DNA of 64,000 nt from Desulfotignum sp. (GCA_018399285.1 JAGYOW010000006.1:37535-101534), one strand, 5' to 3'. Shown: positions 18,710 to 27,713, numbered from the stretch's first letter. The notes: generated from the sequence alone by a model not told the origin. Numbers and translations are program-made.

Positions 18710-19672
18710 ATGGACGTTTCCGTTGAAAAGAAAATTCAAATGCTTGGGACCATGATTGTTTCCAGAAAATTTTCAGACGCGCTCAGGAAATTATGCAAAA
18801 TCAAGGACAAGATTCCGGGAATGATGATTGTGGCCGACGGACAGGAAGCCGTGGGTTCGGGCGTGTGCGCGGCACTGGAGCCGGAGGATGCCATTATTAC
18901 CAACCATCGCAGTCACAATCATCTTCTGGCCAAAGGCGCGGATCCCAAAGCGCTCATGGCTGAAATCTTTGGTAAAAAAACCGGGTGCAACAAAGGCAAA
19001 AGCGGCACCCTGCATCTGGCCGTGCCTGAAATCAATGCCCCCTGTACCACCACGGTGGTGGGGGCCACCCTGCCCATTGCCGTGGGCCGGGCCTTTGCCC
19101 AGCAGTACAGAAAAGAGCCTCAGGTCACGGTCTGTTTTTTCGGTGACGGCGCTGCCGATGAAGGGTCTTTTCATGAATCCCTGAACCTGGCGGCCCTGTG
19201 GCAGCTGCCCCTGATCTTTGTTTGTGAAAACAATTTGTATGCCGGGGGCCAGCGGTATGAGGAACATACCCGGGTCACAGACATGGCGGATCGGGCCGGT
19301 GGATACGGCATGCCCGGCATCATTGTGGATGGAAACGATGCCCCGGCGGTTTACAATGCCGCACTGGAAGCCAGACAACGGGCCGTGTCAGGAAACGGGC
19401 CGACCCTGATCGAATGCAAGACCTACCGCTGGGGCGGTCACAGTGAAACCGATCCCCATGAATATCAGCCAAGAGATGAAATCAAGGCCTGGCAGGAAAA
19501 ATGCCCCATCCGCCGCCTCAGCGAGGCGTTGTCGGATCAGGGAGCCGTCACTGCCGCTCATATGGCACAGATGATGTCACAGGCCGAAGAGGTTGTGGAA
19601 GAAGCGGTCCGGTTTGCCGAACAAAGCCCGTATCCGGCGCCCCGGGAAGCTTTGGAAGATGTTTATGCGTAA
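18710..19672 (+). CDS. TPP-dependent dehydrogenase E1 component, alpha subunit
   Basis: This 320-residue protein has the thiamine-pyrophosphate motif GDGAADEGSFHE...CENN (about residues 143-175) and the HRSHNHLLAKGADPKALMAEI region of the pyruvate/acetoin/branched-chain 2-oxoacid dehydrogenase E1 alpha family. It decarboxylates a 2-oxoacid (or acetoin) and passes the acyl group to a lipoyl E2. GGGGAGG sits before the ATG. The beta subunit follows; no E2 or E3 gene is visible nearby. Short length and motif layout resemble AcoA (acetoin) more than PdhA, but substrate is not certain. Confidence 0.88.
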   Translation: MDVSVEKKIQMLGTMIVSRKFSDALRKLCKIKDKIPGMMIVADGQEAVGSGVCAALEPEDAIITNHRSHNHLLAKGADPKALMAEIFGKKTGCNKGKSGTLHLAVPEINAPCTTTVVGATLPIAVGRAFAQQYRKEPQVTVCFFGDGAADEGSFHESLNLAALWQLPLIFVCENNLYAGGQRYEEHTRVTDMADRAGGYGMPGIIVDGNDAPAVYNAALEARQRAVSGNGPTLIECKTYRWGGHSETDPHEYQPRDEIKAWQEKCPIRRLSEALSDQGAVTAAHMAQMMSQAEEVVEEAVRFAEQSPYPAPREALEDVYA

Positions 19673-19724
19673 CTGATACGGACAGGCGAAGCTTTGTCTG
19701 GATATATATTTAAGGAATCAAACC

Positions 19725-20708
19725 ATGCAGAAACTTGGAATGGGACAGGCCGTGAACCAGGCCTTGAGAGAAGAGATGCACCGCGATCCCGGCGTGTTCA
19801 TTGCCGGGGAAGGCGTGGGTGTGAGTATCCATGTCAACCCCATGCTGCCGACCCATGGCCTGCTGGAGGAGTTCGGGCCCGGGCGGGTCAAGGACACCCC
19901 TGTTTCCGAAGCGGTCATTGCCGGTCTGGCTGTGGGCGCAGCCGAAGCCGGGCTCCGGCCCGTGGTGGAAATCATGTTCAATCCTTTTTTCACCCTGGCC
20001 TCGGACATGATCGTCAACCATGCCGCCAAGCTCAGATACCTGTCCGGAGGCAAATCCACGTTTCCCCTGGTGGTGCGCATCAAAAGCGGGGCCGGGTTCG
20101 GGGCCGGATGCCAGCATTCCCACAACCTGGAGGCCTGGGTGGCCCACTGCCCCGGACTTAAAGTGGTCATGCCCGCCACCCCGACCGATGCCAAAGGACT
20201 GCTCAAGACCGCCATCCGGGACGACAACCCCGTGATCTTCATCGAACACATGGGCTCATATTTTGCGCCCCCCATGCCCGTGCCTGAAGAAGAATATCTC
20301 ATCCCCCTGGGCCGGGCCGACATCAAGAGAAAAGGCCGGGACCTGACCGTGGTCACCTGGTCCGGAATGCTGGGTGCGGCCATGGGGGCGGCGGAAACAC
20401 TCAGCCGGGAAGGAATTGATATCGAAATCGTGGATCTCAGGACCCTGACCCCGCTGGACACGGAGACCATCCTTGCTTCCGTTGAAAAAACCGGCCGGCT
20501 CATCGTCATGCATGAGGCCACCCGGACCGGGGGATTTGCCGGAGAGATCGCCGCTGTGGTCCTGGAGCAGGGATTTAAATATCTTAAAGCCCCGCTTCGG
20601 CGGGTTACGGGACCGGATATCCCGGTGCCGGTCAGTCCGCCCCTGGAGCGGTTTTACATCCCGAATGCAGATGATCTGATTGTGGCTGTCAGAGAACTTT
20701 TGCCATAA
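19725..20708 (+). CDS. TPP-dependent dehydrogenase E1 component, beta subunit
   Basis: This 327-residue protein is a complete transketolase-like E1 beta (AcoB/PdhB type): an N-terminal pyrimidine-binding domain (GEGVGVSIHVNPMLP, DTPVSEAVIAGLAVGAAEAG) and a C-terminal transketolase domain (EIVDLRTLTPLDTETI, HEATRTGGFAGEI). It pairs with the alpha subunit just upstream (52-base gap). A TAAGGAATC ribosome site precedes the ATG. Lack of E2/E3 nearby means the complex must draw on distant genes or a nonstandard partner. Confidence 0.9.
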   Translation: MQKLGMGQAVNQALREEMHRDPGVFIAGEGVGVSIHVNPMLPTHGLLEEFGPGRVKDTPVSEAVIAGLAVGAAEAGLRPVVEIMFNPFFTLASDMIVNHAAKLRYLSGGKSTFPLVVRIKSGAGFGAGCQHSHNLEAWVAHCPGLKVVMPATPTDAKGLLKTAIRDDNPVIFIEHMGSYFAPPMPVPEEEYLIPLGRADIKRKGRDLTVVTWSGMLGAAMGAAETLSREGIDIEIVDLRTLTPLDTETILASVEKTGRLIVMHEATRTGGFAGEIAAVVLEQGFKYLKAPLRRVTGPDIPVPVSPPLERFYIPNADDLIVAVRELLP

Positions 20709-20714
20709 ACCCCA

Positions 20715-21192
20715 GTGTATGGCATTTGCGGGAGCAATGCCGGGCAGGTCCCCGAAATCCTGGCCAAATACTGCAAAGATTTAGATCTGGTGAGGTCCGG
20801 CCGGTATTCTGAAGCGGCTCCCACCATTTTGTTTTTCCACGGCAACAGCCCGGTCGTCCGAGGTGAAAAATCTGATTGTGGAAAGCGGGTTTGCCAGTAC
20901 CGGGAGCCTGCTCCGGGTGCTGGGCATTGACCCCTCAGACCGGGGCATCCAACTGCCTATCAGTCTGGACGATCAGGAAAAAATCCGTCAATGGACCGGG
21001 CCGGCATTGATCATTCACGGTGAACAGGATCAGCTGATTCCATTTTCCCACGGTCGGGCATTGTTTTCCGCCTGCCCGTCACCTGAAAAAAAACTGGTGA
21101 AAATTGCCGGTGCCGGGCATAATGATATTTTTCTGCGGGGACTGGAACCGTATCTGGCTGCTGTGAAATCCCTGGTTTTGCCTGACACCTGA
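20715..21192 (+). pseudogene. Alpha/beta hydrolase with internal deletion
   Basis: The N-terminal part reads YSEAAPTILFFHGN, typical of the first strands and oxyanion-hole HGN motif of alpha/beta hydrolases. The C-terminal part (NLIVESGFASTGSLLRVL ... ALIIHGEQDQLIPFSHGRAL ... KIAGAGHNDIFL) carries the catalytic Asp and His regions. Between them the GXSXG nucleophile elbow and some 60 or more residues are missing, and the two parts are in different frames, joined around position 20852. It lies seven bases after the E1 beta stop. The product cannot be catalytically intact as written. Confidence 0.7.
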
Positions 21193-21237
21193 AAGCAAAG
21201 CCGATGGCAAAATAATTAATCAAATTCAGGGATATGG

Positions 21238-21267
21238 TTGACATTTCGGCTTGCAGATGGTTATACA
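21238..21267 (+). promoter_or_regulatory. Probable promoter of the RnfB-like gene
   Basis: TTGACA (21238-21243) is followed after 17-18 bases by TTATAC/TATACA (21261-21267), about 70 bases upstream of the ATG at 21335, and a ribosome site AGAGGATA precedes the start. Confidence 0.55.
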
Positions 21268-21334
21268 GTACAGGATTATTCCGGCGCAACCGGCCGGTAC
21301 AAGAGGATAACATAAAAACCATAGAGGATACGGC

Positions 21335-23400
21335 ATGATTCAATCGATTCTGATGATGGGGGGACTGGGAGTCGTCATCGGCACGGCCCTGGTGATCGCG
21401 TCCAAGGCATTTTATGTATATGAGGACCCCAAGGTCCTGGCTATTGATGATGTGCTGCCCGGTGCCAACTGCGGCGGCTGTGGCATGCCCGGGTGTACGG
21501 CCAATGCCCAGGCCATTGTGGCCGGAAAAGCCAGTGTCAACTCATGTGTGGCGGCCGGGGATGATGTGGCCCAGGCCATTGCCGCCATCATGGGGGTATC
21601 CGTGGCTGAAAAAGAACCGGAGTTTGCCGCCCCGGGATGTTATTACGGCAACAACAAGGCAGACCTTAATTATGCCTATCAGGAATCAGAGACTGCCGGG
21701 CCGCTGCCACATGCTTTTAGGGGATGAAAGTCTGCCATATCGGATGCCTGGGTTTGGGCACCTGTGTGACCGCCTGTATGTTCAACGCCCTTTCCATGGG
21801 ACCGGACGGACTGCCCGTGGTGGATCAGGAAAAATGCACGGGTGCGGGGCCTGTGAAAAAATCATCCCAAAAACATTATCAAGCTCACATCCGTGACAAG
21901 GCGCATCATTCGTGAATACACGATCCAGGACTGCACCACTCCCTGCCAACGGGCCTGTCCTTCCGGGCTTGATATCAGAAAATATATTGGGATTGATCCA
22001 GGAAAGTTATGCGGATCTCTGGCAGTGATCAAAGGAAAGAATGCCCGTTTCCCTCGGTCATTTTCCGGATCTGCCCGGCATTGTGCGAGTTTGACTGCCG
22101 GCGGCGCCAGGATGAAACCGTATCAACGATCTCAAACGGTTTTGTCTGCGATTATGAAGAAAAACAGTCACAACGGATTCAGCCCTATAAAGCCCCGGCC
22201 ACAGACAAGAACGTGGCTGTGATCGGCGGTGTGGAAGGATTGGCTGCCGCATCGTTCACGGCCCGTCTGGGACATGTGCGGCTACGGTTTTGAAAAACCG
22301 AAAGTGCTGGGGAGGCATTTTGCGCACCGCGATCGCAAGAGAGCGCCTGACCATGGATCTGCTGGACTGGGATATCCAGGGATTCAGGATCTGGGGTAAC
22401 CTTTAAAACCGGCGTATCGCAGGAACCGACATTACCATTCCCCAGCTGCTGGCAGGTGAAGGATTTGATGCCGTGTTCATTTACGTCGGCGGATGGGATC
22501 CCGCATGGCCCGAAACGAAGGAGATAACCCCACACCGCTGTTTCGGCGCCCATCTGTATCGATCTCTGGTGCGCAGCGGGCAAATGAGAACATCACCGTG
22601 GCCTGCGGCAAGCATGCCGTGATCACGGGAGGAAAATTTCTGGCAAAAGCCGTGACAACCCTGCTGGAAAAGGGGTTGAAACAGTGACAGTCGTGTCAGA
22701 AAACCGGAGATGATCCGGATGTGGATCCACAGCGAATCGCTGGATGCTGAAGCGGCCCGGAGGCCGTGACCGTGGTTTATAACACCGGTATCACAAAGGT
22801 AATGGGACAGGAAGAAAACCTGACCGGCGTGGAAGCGGTGGATCTTTCTTCCGGTGAAAAACGCGAAATTGCGGCAGATACATTGATCATCGGGGCCGGG
22901 CGGTTTCCCAGACTGGTGTTTGTGCCCGTGAAAAACGGATAGAAAATGGCGAAGATGATTGCCGGAGGTGCCTGGCATGGGAAGGGGCGTGAACTGCCGA
23001 AAAACCGGATGTCCCGCCCCAGATCGGTCTGTTGTCAAAACAGGATGTGATCTCCGAATACCCGTCCGCCGTCGCAGCCATCAATAGCGGCCGAAAAGCA
23101 ACAACTGCGGTTCATCATTTCACATGTATGGACTGGAATTTCAGGATCTGATCTGTTGATCACCCAACACAGCCGGATCAGGAATGTCCCACACAGATCC
23201 AGCGGTGGAAACCACACCAAAACCACCTGGGATGACCTGGCCCAGCCCATAGCCGCAGCCACGGTGATTTTCGAGGAAAATGCCCGCAAGGAAGCAAACC
23301 GCTGTCTCTAGTGCGGATTGATCTGTTATGAAAAACAAAAAAGTCTGACAAATGATCGCCCCGGCGGGTGTCAAATAAAGCATCCGCCGCCGGGCCGCCA
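21335..23400 (+). pseudogene. RnfB-like ferredoxin fused to GltD-type flavoprotein, broken
   Basis: The open start (131 residues) is an RnfB: one membrane helix (MMGGLGVVIGTALVIA) and the ANCGGCGMPGC cluster motif. Continuations in other frames read MKVCHIGCLGLGTCVTACMF, CTGxGACEK, then DCTTPCQRACPSGLDIRKYIG, ICPALCEFDC, NVAVIGGVEGLAAASFTARLG and ADTLIIGAGRF, i.e. two ferredoxin clusters and a GltD-like FAD/NAD domain ending at ANRCL-TAG-CGLICY. Such long RnfB-flavoprotein fusions occur in sulfate reducers and link ferredoxin or NAD(P)H to the membrane. At least eight indels plus one TAG interrupt it. No other rnf genes are present. Confidence 0.7.
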
Positions 23401-23409
23401 GGAACAAAA

Positions 23410-23452
23410 AAAGGGGGCCGGCATCTGAATCAATCAGATGCCGGCCCCCTTT
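23410..23452 (-). terminator. Strong terminator between convergent genes
   Basis: AAAGGGGGCCGGCATCTGA pairs perfectly with its complement across an ATCAA loop (19-base-pair stem). On the - strand it is followed by an A/T-rich run (seven T), so it chiefly ends the ppaC transcript, while the + side (TTTG) gives a weaker stop for the RnfB-like gene. Confidence 0.9.
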
Positions 23453-23488
23453 GTTATTCAGCGATGGTGTATGCTTTTAAGGTATGTA

Positions 23489-24409
23489 TCAGCTGAACGC
23501 TTTTTCCAGGTCCGGTACGATCTGTTTTTTCCGGCTCATGATGCCGGGCAGCCAGGCTTTCCCGTCTTTAGGGGCTACGCCGAACGCTTTTTCCACCACA
23601 GACTCGTCATCCGATGCCACCAGCAGTTCCGTGCCTTCCTTCATGATGTCGGTGAGCATCAAAAGAACGGAATGATGTCCTTTTTCCGCTTTCAAAGCTT
23701 TGATGTCTTTTTCCAGGTCTGCTTTGATGCCGTCCACAATGGACAGGTCCACCAGTTCCAGCTGGCCTACGCCTACGCCCTTACCGCTCATGTTGAAGTC
23801 TTTGTAATCCCGGAACACCAGCTCCCGGATGGGGGTGCCTTCCACTGCGGATTTGACCTTGAACATTTCAATGCCCAGGGCTTCCAGATCGGACTCACCG
23901 CAGATCTCGGCCAGTTCCGCGCACACGGCCTTGTCTTCATCCGTGCACGTGGCGGATTTGAAGATCACAGTGTCGGACAGAATGGCGCACAGCATGATGC
24001 CCGCAACATCCTTGGGAATTTCCACGCCCAGGTATTTGTACATGCGGGAGATGACGGTGCAGGTGCAGCCCACGGGCCAGATCCAGCATTCCAGGGGCTG
24101 GCCCGTGGTCACGTCCCCGAGCTTGTGATGGTCCACAATGCCTAAAATGTTGGCTTCTTTCAGGTCATCCGGGCTCTGGGCCAGGTCGGAATGATCCACC
24201 AGGTACACATCTTTGCCGGCATAGCTGGTCACCACGGCCGGGGCGGCCACGCCGAATTTGTCCAGAACGAATTTGGATTCCGGATTGAGTTCACCCTGAG
24301 CGGCCGGAGCAATATCCTCACCCAGTTTTTTCTTGAGATCCGCCAGTGCGATGGCAGCACAGACAGAATCTGTATCCGGGTTTTTGTGGCCAAATACCAA
24401 AGTTGTCAT
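23489..24409 (-). CDS. ppaC: Manganese-dependent inorganic pyrophosphatase
   Basis: I place the start at 24409, where TAGGAGGTTTT gives an ideal ribosome site, rather than the 325-residue ORF of the track. The 306-residue protein is a family II (DHH) pyrophosphatase: FGHKNPDTDSVCAAIAL (metal ligands His and Asp), VDHSDLAQS, VDHHKLGD (DHH motif) and a C-terminal DHHA2 domain with SRKKQIVPDL. It hydrolyses PPi in the cytoplasm, important in sulfate reducers because sulfate activation releases PPi. It is divergent from yhbY across a 353-base gap. Confidence 0.95.
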   Translation of the reverse strand: MTTLVFGHKNPDTDSVCAAIALADLKKKLGEDIAPAAQGELNPESKFVLDKFGVAAPAVVTSYAGKDVYLVDHSDLAQSPDDLKEANILGIVDHHKLGDVTTGQPLECWIWPVGCTCTVISRMYKYLGVEIPKDVAGIMLCAILSDTVIFKSATCTDEDKAVCAELAEICGESDLEALGIEMFKVKSAVEGTPIRELVFRDYKDFNMSGKGVGVGQLELVDLSIVDGIKADLEKDIKALKAEKGHHSVLLMLTDIMKEGTELLVASDDESVVEKAFGVAPKDGKAWLPGIMSRKKQIVPDLEKAFS

Positions 24410-24762
24410 AAAACCTCCTAATTGATTAATGTCAAGTTTATACAAAAAGATGATGCGGTTGCTCACCCATCATCATACGGTTTCACAGTGATGGCTGTCC
24501 GTTGTCTGATGCAGTGAAATTGCAAAAAAAGCGGGCAGATCCATTTAAAATCAGAGTATCTTATAAAATTTATCGGCAATATAAACAAGGAAAATTTTAA
24601 AAATTCAGACCGGTTTGAACCGGTTGGTCCATGACCGGGTGCCTGGATTTTATTTTTAAAAACCCGGGACATGGGCCGGGTTTTTCCCTTGTTTCTGTTC
24701 AAGCATTTTTTTCTGTGGTATAAGGCTTATTTTAAAACCCAATCAAGATGAAGGATAATGAC
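24410..24762. other. 353-base divergent intergenic region
   Basis: This gap separates ppaC (-) and yhbY (+). It contains a palindromic GACCGGTTTGAACCGGTTGGTC around 24608-24629 and a terminator-like hairpin at 24658-24685. A TATAAG at 24718-24723 may be the -10 for yhbY. No ORF with coding character was seen. Confidence 0.6.
24658..24685 (+). terminator. Terminator-like hairpin upstream of yhbY
   Basis: AAAAACCCGG and CCGGGTTTTT pair across an eight-base loop with a T run on both strands. No gene on either strand ends here, so it is either an attenuator-like leader element or a leftover. Confidence 0.5.
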
Positions 24763-25071
24763 ATGGCGATGCAGTTGACCGGGAGCCAGCGCAAATATCT
24801 GCGGGGTCTGGCCCATCATTTGAATCCCGGGGCGTTTGTGGGTGCCAGGGGAATGACCCCGGCGCTTTTGGCTGAGATTGAAACCGCCCTGGACGGGGCC
24901 GAGCTGATCAAGATCAAATTTGTGGATCATAAGGATAAAGCGGTTAAAGCCGGGCTGCTCGATGAGATTTCCCGGCAGACGGGCGCGGCGGTGGCAGGTA
25001 TGGTGGGGCATGTGGCCGTGCTGTACCGTCCTCACAAAAATGCGGAAAAAAGACGGATTCATCTGCCCTGA
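24763..25071 (+). CDS. yhbY: YhbY-type CRM-domain RNA-binding protein
   Basis: This 102-residue protein is essentially one CRM domain: LTGSQRKYLRGLAHHLNPG at the start, GARGMTPALLAEIETAL and the GMVGHVAVLYRP end with the conserved GxxG-like loop. YhbY proteins associate with pre-50S ribosomal particles. The ATG at 24763 has AAGGATAA five bases upstream and is preferred to the track's 24748. ychF follows 57 bases downstream. Confidence 0.92.
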   Translation: MAMQLTGSQRKYLRGLAHHLNPGAFVGARGMTPALLAEIETALDGAELIKIKFVDHKDKAVKAGLLDEISRQTGAAVAGMVGHVAVLYRPHKNAEKRRIHLP

Positions 25072-25128
25072 ACGGGTTTTGTGCGGGTCAGAATTTAAAC
25101 GTAAACAATCAAGGGAATACCCAATTTT

Positions 25129-26199
25129 ATGAAAGTCGGTATTATCGGCCTGCCCCAGACAGGCAAGAAAACTTTGTTTCAGATTTTAACGGGAAATCCG
25201 GCACTGGATCCGGCAAAAGCAAATAAACCCGTGCCCGGGGCCGCAGATATCATGGATTCCCGGTTCAACACCCTGGTGGATATGTATCAACCCAAAAAAC
25301 AGGTCAGGGCCCGGCTGGATCTGGCGCTGCTGCCCAGACTGGAAGCCGAGACCATTGCCGGCGGCGAGATTTTCAGGGATATTGCGGACATGGATGCCAT
25401 CTGTCATGTGATCCGCGCGTTTGAAGATGATGCCGTGTATCATGCCCAAGGATCGGTGAATGCCTGGCGGGATTTTGAAAATGTGAATGCTGAACTGCTC
25501 ATGCATGATCAGATTTTTGCGGAAAAACGGATCCAGCGGCTGGCCGATGAGGTGAAAAAAATAAAAGATGAGGCCCGGCAGAAAGAACTGGATCTGATGC
25601 AGCGCATTCAGGCACACCTGGAGCAGGAAAATCCGTTGCGGTTGATGGCATTGTCCCCGGATGAGGACAAAATGATCCGCAGCTATCCGTTCATTACCCG
25701 GAAAAAAATGGTGATTGCCGTGAACGTGGCGGAAGAGGACCTGGGAAATCAGAATCTGCTGGCCCGGTTTGCCCCGGCCTGTCAGGCCCAGGCCATCGAG
25801 GTCATGCTGGTGTCCGCCAAAGTGGAAGCGGAAATCGCTTTGCTGGACACATCTGAAGAAAAACAGGAGTTTCTGGATGCGCTGGGTATTGAAGAAACCG
25901 CGCTTGAAATGCTCACCCGGCTGTGTCTGAGATCTTTGAACCTGATCTCTTTTTTTACCGTGGGCAAAGACGAGGTGCGTCAATGGCTGGTGCGCCAGGA
26001 AAGTAGCGCGCCCCGGGCGGCCGGGGTCATTCATTCGGATCTGGAAAGAGGATTCATCAGAGCGGAAGTGTTTTCCTATGATGATTTGATCGCTTTCGGG
26101 TCGGAAGCAGAGCTGAAAAAAGCCGGCCGGTTCTATGTGGAAGGAAAAACCTATCTGGTCAAGGACGGGGATATTTTAAACATCCGGTTTTCCGTATAG
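25129..26199 (+). CDS. ychF: YchF/OLA1-family P-loop ATPase
   Basis: This 356-residue protein has a P-loop (GIIGLPQTGKKTLFQIL) close to the N-terminus, a long coiled-coil insertion (about 125-175) and a C-terminal TGS domain (HSDLERGFIRAEVFSYDDLI, YLVKDGDILNIRFSV). YchF is the OBG-family member that prefers ATP and binds ribosomes. The G4 region reads IAVNVAEED, departing from the NKxD of true GTPases as expected. The P-loop here is QTGKKT instead of the usual NVGKST, a noticeable divergence. A clean terminator follows. Confidence 0.85.
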   Translation: MKVGIIGLPQTGKKTLFQILTGNPALDPAKANKPVPGAADIMDSRFNTLVDMYQPKKQVRARLDLALLPRLEAETIAGGEIFRDIADMDAICHVIRAFEDDAVYHAQGSVNAWRDFENVNAELLMHDQIFAEKRIQRLADEVKKIKDEARQKELDLMQRIQAHLEQENPLRLMALSPDEDKMIRSYPFITRKKMVIAVNVAEEDLGNQNLLARFAPACQAQAIEVMLVSAKVEAEIALLDTSEEKQEFLDALGIEETALEMLTRLCLRSLNLISFFTVGKDEVRQWLVRQESSAPRAAGVIHSDLERGFIRAEVFSYDDLIAFGSEAELKKAGRFYVEGKTYLVKDGDILNIRFSV

Positions 26200-26220
26200 C
26201 CGGTGTCTTGTTTTTATCGA

Positions 26221-26254
26221 TAAAAGGCGGGTTCCGATCAGACCCCGCCTTTTA
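26221..26254 (+). terminator. Terminator after ychF (bidirectional)
   Basis: AAAAGGCGGG and CCCGCCTTTT form a ten-base-pair stem with an 11-14-base loop, ending in a short T run. It lies between the convergent ychF and the hypothetical gene at 26264 and could serve both. Confidence 0.8.
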
Positions 26255-26263
26255 TGACATCTG

Positions 26264-26671
26264 TTATTCCGGTGCGTTGGCGTGGGCTTCGGTGAGCCGC
26301 TGTTTCAGATACGCCATGTCGTCCGGATCGTATTCATCCAGATCAAAACAATACCCGTCTTCTCCTAAAAGTCCCTCGGGAATCAGGTCCCCTTTTTCAT
26401 CCGGGTCCGTGATCATCTCTCCGTAAAAGCACACAGAGAGCCACCGGTTGTCCGGATCATCATCAATAACATCCACCATGGCGTATAACTGGCGTTTTTT
26501 CTGAAGGTCATGTTTCGGGCGCACGGAATAACTGACCGTGGGCCGGGCCACGAATTCCAGCCCGGTTCTGTCCAGGGTCTTCAAGTGGGCCAGCAGTTCT
26601 TCAAACGCCTGTTTGATCCGGGTATCGTTGTCTTTCCATGCTGAAATGAATGGGTTCAGTTCTGTTGTCAT
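26264..26671 (-). CDS. Hypothetical acidic protein (135 aa)
   Basis: I do not recognise a family. The protein is acidic at its C-terminal third (DDDPDNRW, DEYDPDDMAYLKQRL), has no signal peptide or membrane segment, and starts with a helical stretch (DNDTRIKQAFEELLAHLKTL). The middle, with VSYSVRPKHDLQKKRQLYAMVDVI and FYGEMITDP, looks like mixed beta strands. It begins three bases after the moaB stop, so it is cotranscribed with moaB and pyrR and may be a conserved accessory cytoplasmic protein. Confidence 0.75.
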   Translation of the reverse strand: MTTELNPFISAWKDNDTRIKQAFEELLAHLKTLDRTGLEFVARPTVSYSVRPKHDLQKKRQLYAMVDVIDDDPDNRWLSVCFYGEMITDPDEKGDLIPEGLLGEDGYCFDLDEYDPDDMAYLKQRLTEAHANAPE

Positions 26672-26673
26672 GA

Positions 26674-27177
26674 TTATTCCCTCATATGTTTGAGCAGGTG
26701 TCCGATTTCCGGAAAAATCAATGCGTTGCAGGCCAGTTTGCAGGCTTTAAGGCTGCCCGGGATGCAGAACACCAGGATATTTTTGATAATACCGGCCGTG
26801 GCCCTGGAACCGATGGCGGCCGCATCGATTTCTTCAAAAGAGAGCTGGGCAAACACGGGGCCGAATGCGGTGAGCGTTTTTTCGAAAAACGGCTGTACCG
26901 CTTCAATGGTCACATCTTTGGGGCTGATGCCCGTGCCGCCGGTCATGATCACGGCATGGGGGGTTATTTTTTCCACCACATGGGTCAACAGATTCTGGAT
27001 GTCGGCAATATCATCTTTGACCACCTGGTGAATCACCACCTCATGTCCTTCTTTCTGGGCCTGTTTTTTGATCCAGGCCCCGCTTTTATCATCTGCCAGC
27101 TTCCTTGTGGTGGATATGCTGATCACCGCTATCCGGATATGCTGGACCGCTTTTTTCCTGTGTTCTTCAGTGCTCAT
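26674..27177 (-). CDS. moaB: Molybdenum cofactor biosynthesis protein B
   Basis: This 167-residue protein matches the MoaB/MogA adenylyltransferase fold: VISISTTRKLADDKSG, the MTGGTGISPKDVTIEAVQPFF signature and FCIPGSLKACKLA at the end. It activates molybdopterin by adenylylation before metal insertion. Its start overlaps the pyrR stop by four bases (ATGA), and the hypothetical gene follows within three. mobA lies on the opposite strand beyond pyrR, with moaE and moaC next to it, so this is a cofactor neighbourhood. Confidence 0.93.
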   Translation of the reverse strand: MSTEEHRKKAVQHIRIAVISISTTRKLADDKSGAWIKKQAQKEGHEVVIHQVVKDDIADIQNLLTHVVEKITPHAVIMTGGTGISPKDVTIEAVQPFFEKTLTAFGPVFAQLSFEEIDAAAIGSRATAGIIKNILVFCIPGSLKACKLACNALIFPEIGHLLKHMRE

Positions 27178-27713
27178 GAATTGATTTCCCTGAATACCAG
27201 ATCCTGATCATCATGTTCGGACACATGCACCTGGATGGTATCCTGGTGACCCGTGTCCATAAAAATGCCTTTGTAATCCGCCTGAATGGGCAGCTCCCGA
27301 TGGCCTCTGTCCACAAGGATGGCCAGTTCGATGCGGGCAGGGCGGCCGAAATCCATGAGCGCTTCCATGGCGGCTCTGATGGTTCTGCCGGTGTACAGCA
27401 CATCATCCACTAAAACGATATTGGTGTCGTTCACGCTGAACGGAATATCAGACGGCCTGACAACGGGCTGATGACTGATTTTTGTCCAGTCATCCCGGTA
27501 CATGTTGATATCCATGCTGCCCACGGGCAGGGTCACATTCTCAATTTTCCGGATCTGGTCTGCCAGGCGGTGGGCCAGAAAATCTCCCCGGGTCTGAATC
27601 CCCACCAGGGCCAGATTGTCGGCACCCTGGTGTTTTTCAATGATTTCGTGGGCGATTCGGGAAAGAATGCGTTTGAAATCCGAAGCATTGAGAATGGGTC
27701 GCGTCTGTTTCAT
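27174..27713 (-). CDS. pyrR: PyrR bifunctional regulator/uracil phosphoribosyltransferase
   Basis: The start at 27713 (AAAGGCAGGTT ribosome site) gives 179 residues; the track's longer version has no support. The PRPP-binding motif VLVDDVLYTGRTIRAAM (about 95-112) and the VGIQTRGDFLAHRL segment identify PyrR, a uracil phosphoribosyltransferase that in many bacteria attenuates pyr operons by binding mRNA. It shares an operon with moaB rather than with pyrimidine genes here, so a regulatory role on a distant pyr operon is only presumed. Confidence 0.92.
   Translation of the reverse strand: MKQTRPILNASDFKRILSRIAHEIIEKHQGADNLALVGIQTRGDFLAHRLADQIRKIENVTLPVGSMDINMYRDDWTKISHQPVVRPSDIPFSVNDTNIVLVDDVLYTGRTIRAAMEALMDFGRPARIELAILVDRGHRELPIQADYKGIFMDTGHQDTIQVHVSEHDDQDLVFREINS

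Noticed and set aside
23308-23310. TAG in the RnfB-like Cys motif as pyrrolysine
   Set aside because: CAG to TAG is the simplest explanation, the locus is full of other damage, and no pyrrolysine genes are visible.
23438-24145. 235-residue + strand ORF opposite ppaC
   Set aside because: Complete overlap with a confidently identified pyrophosphatase and a shadow-like His/Phe-rich composition.
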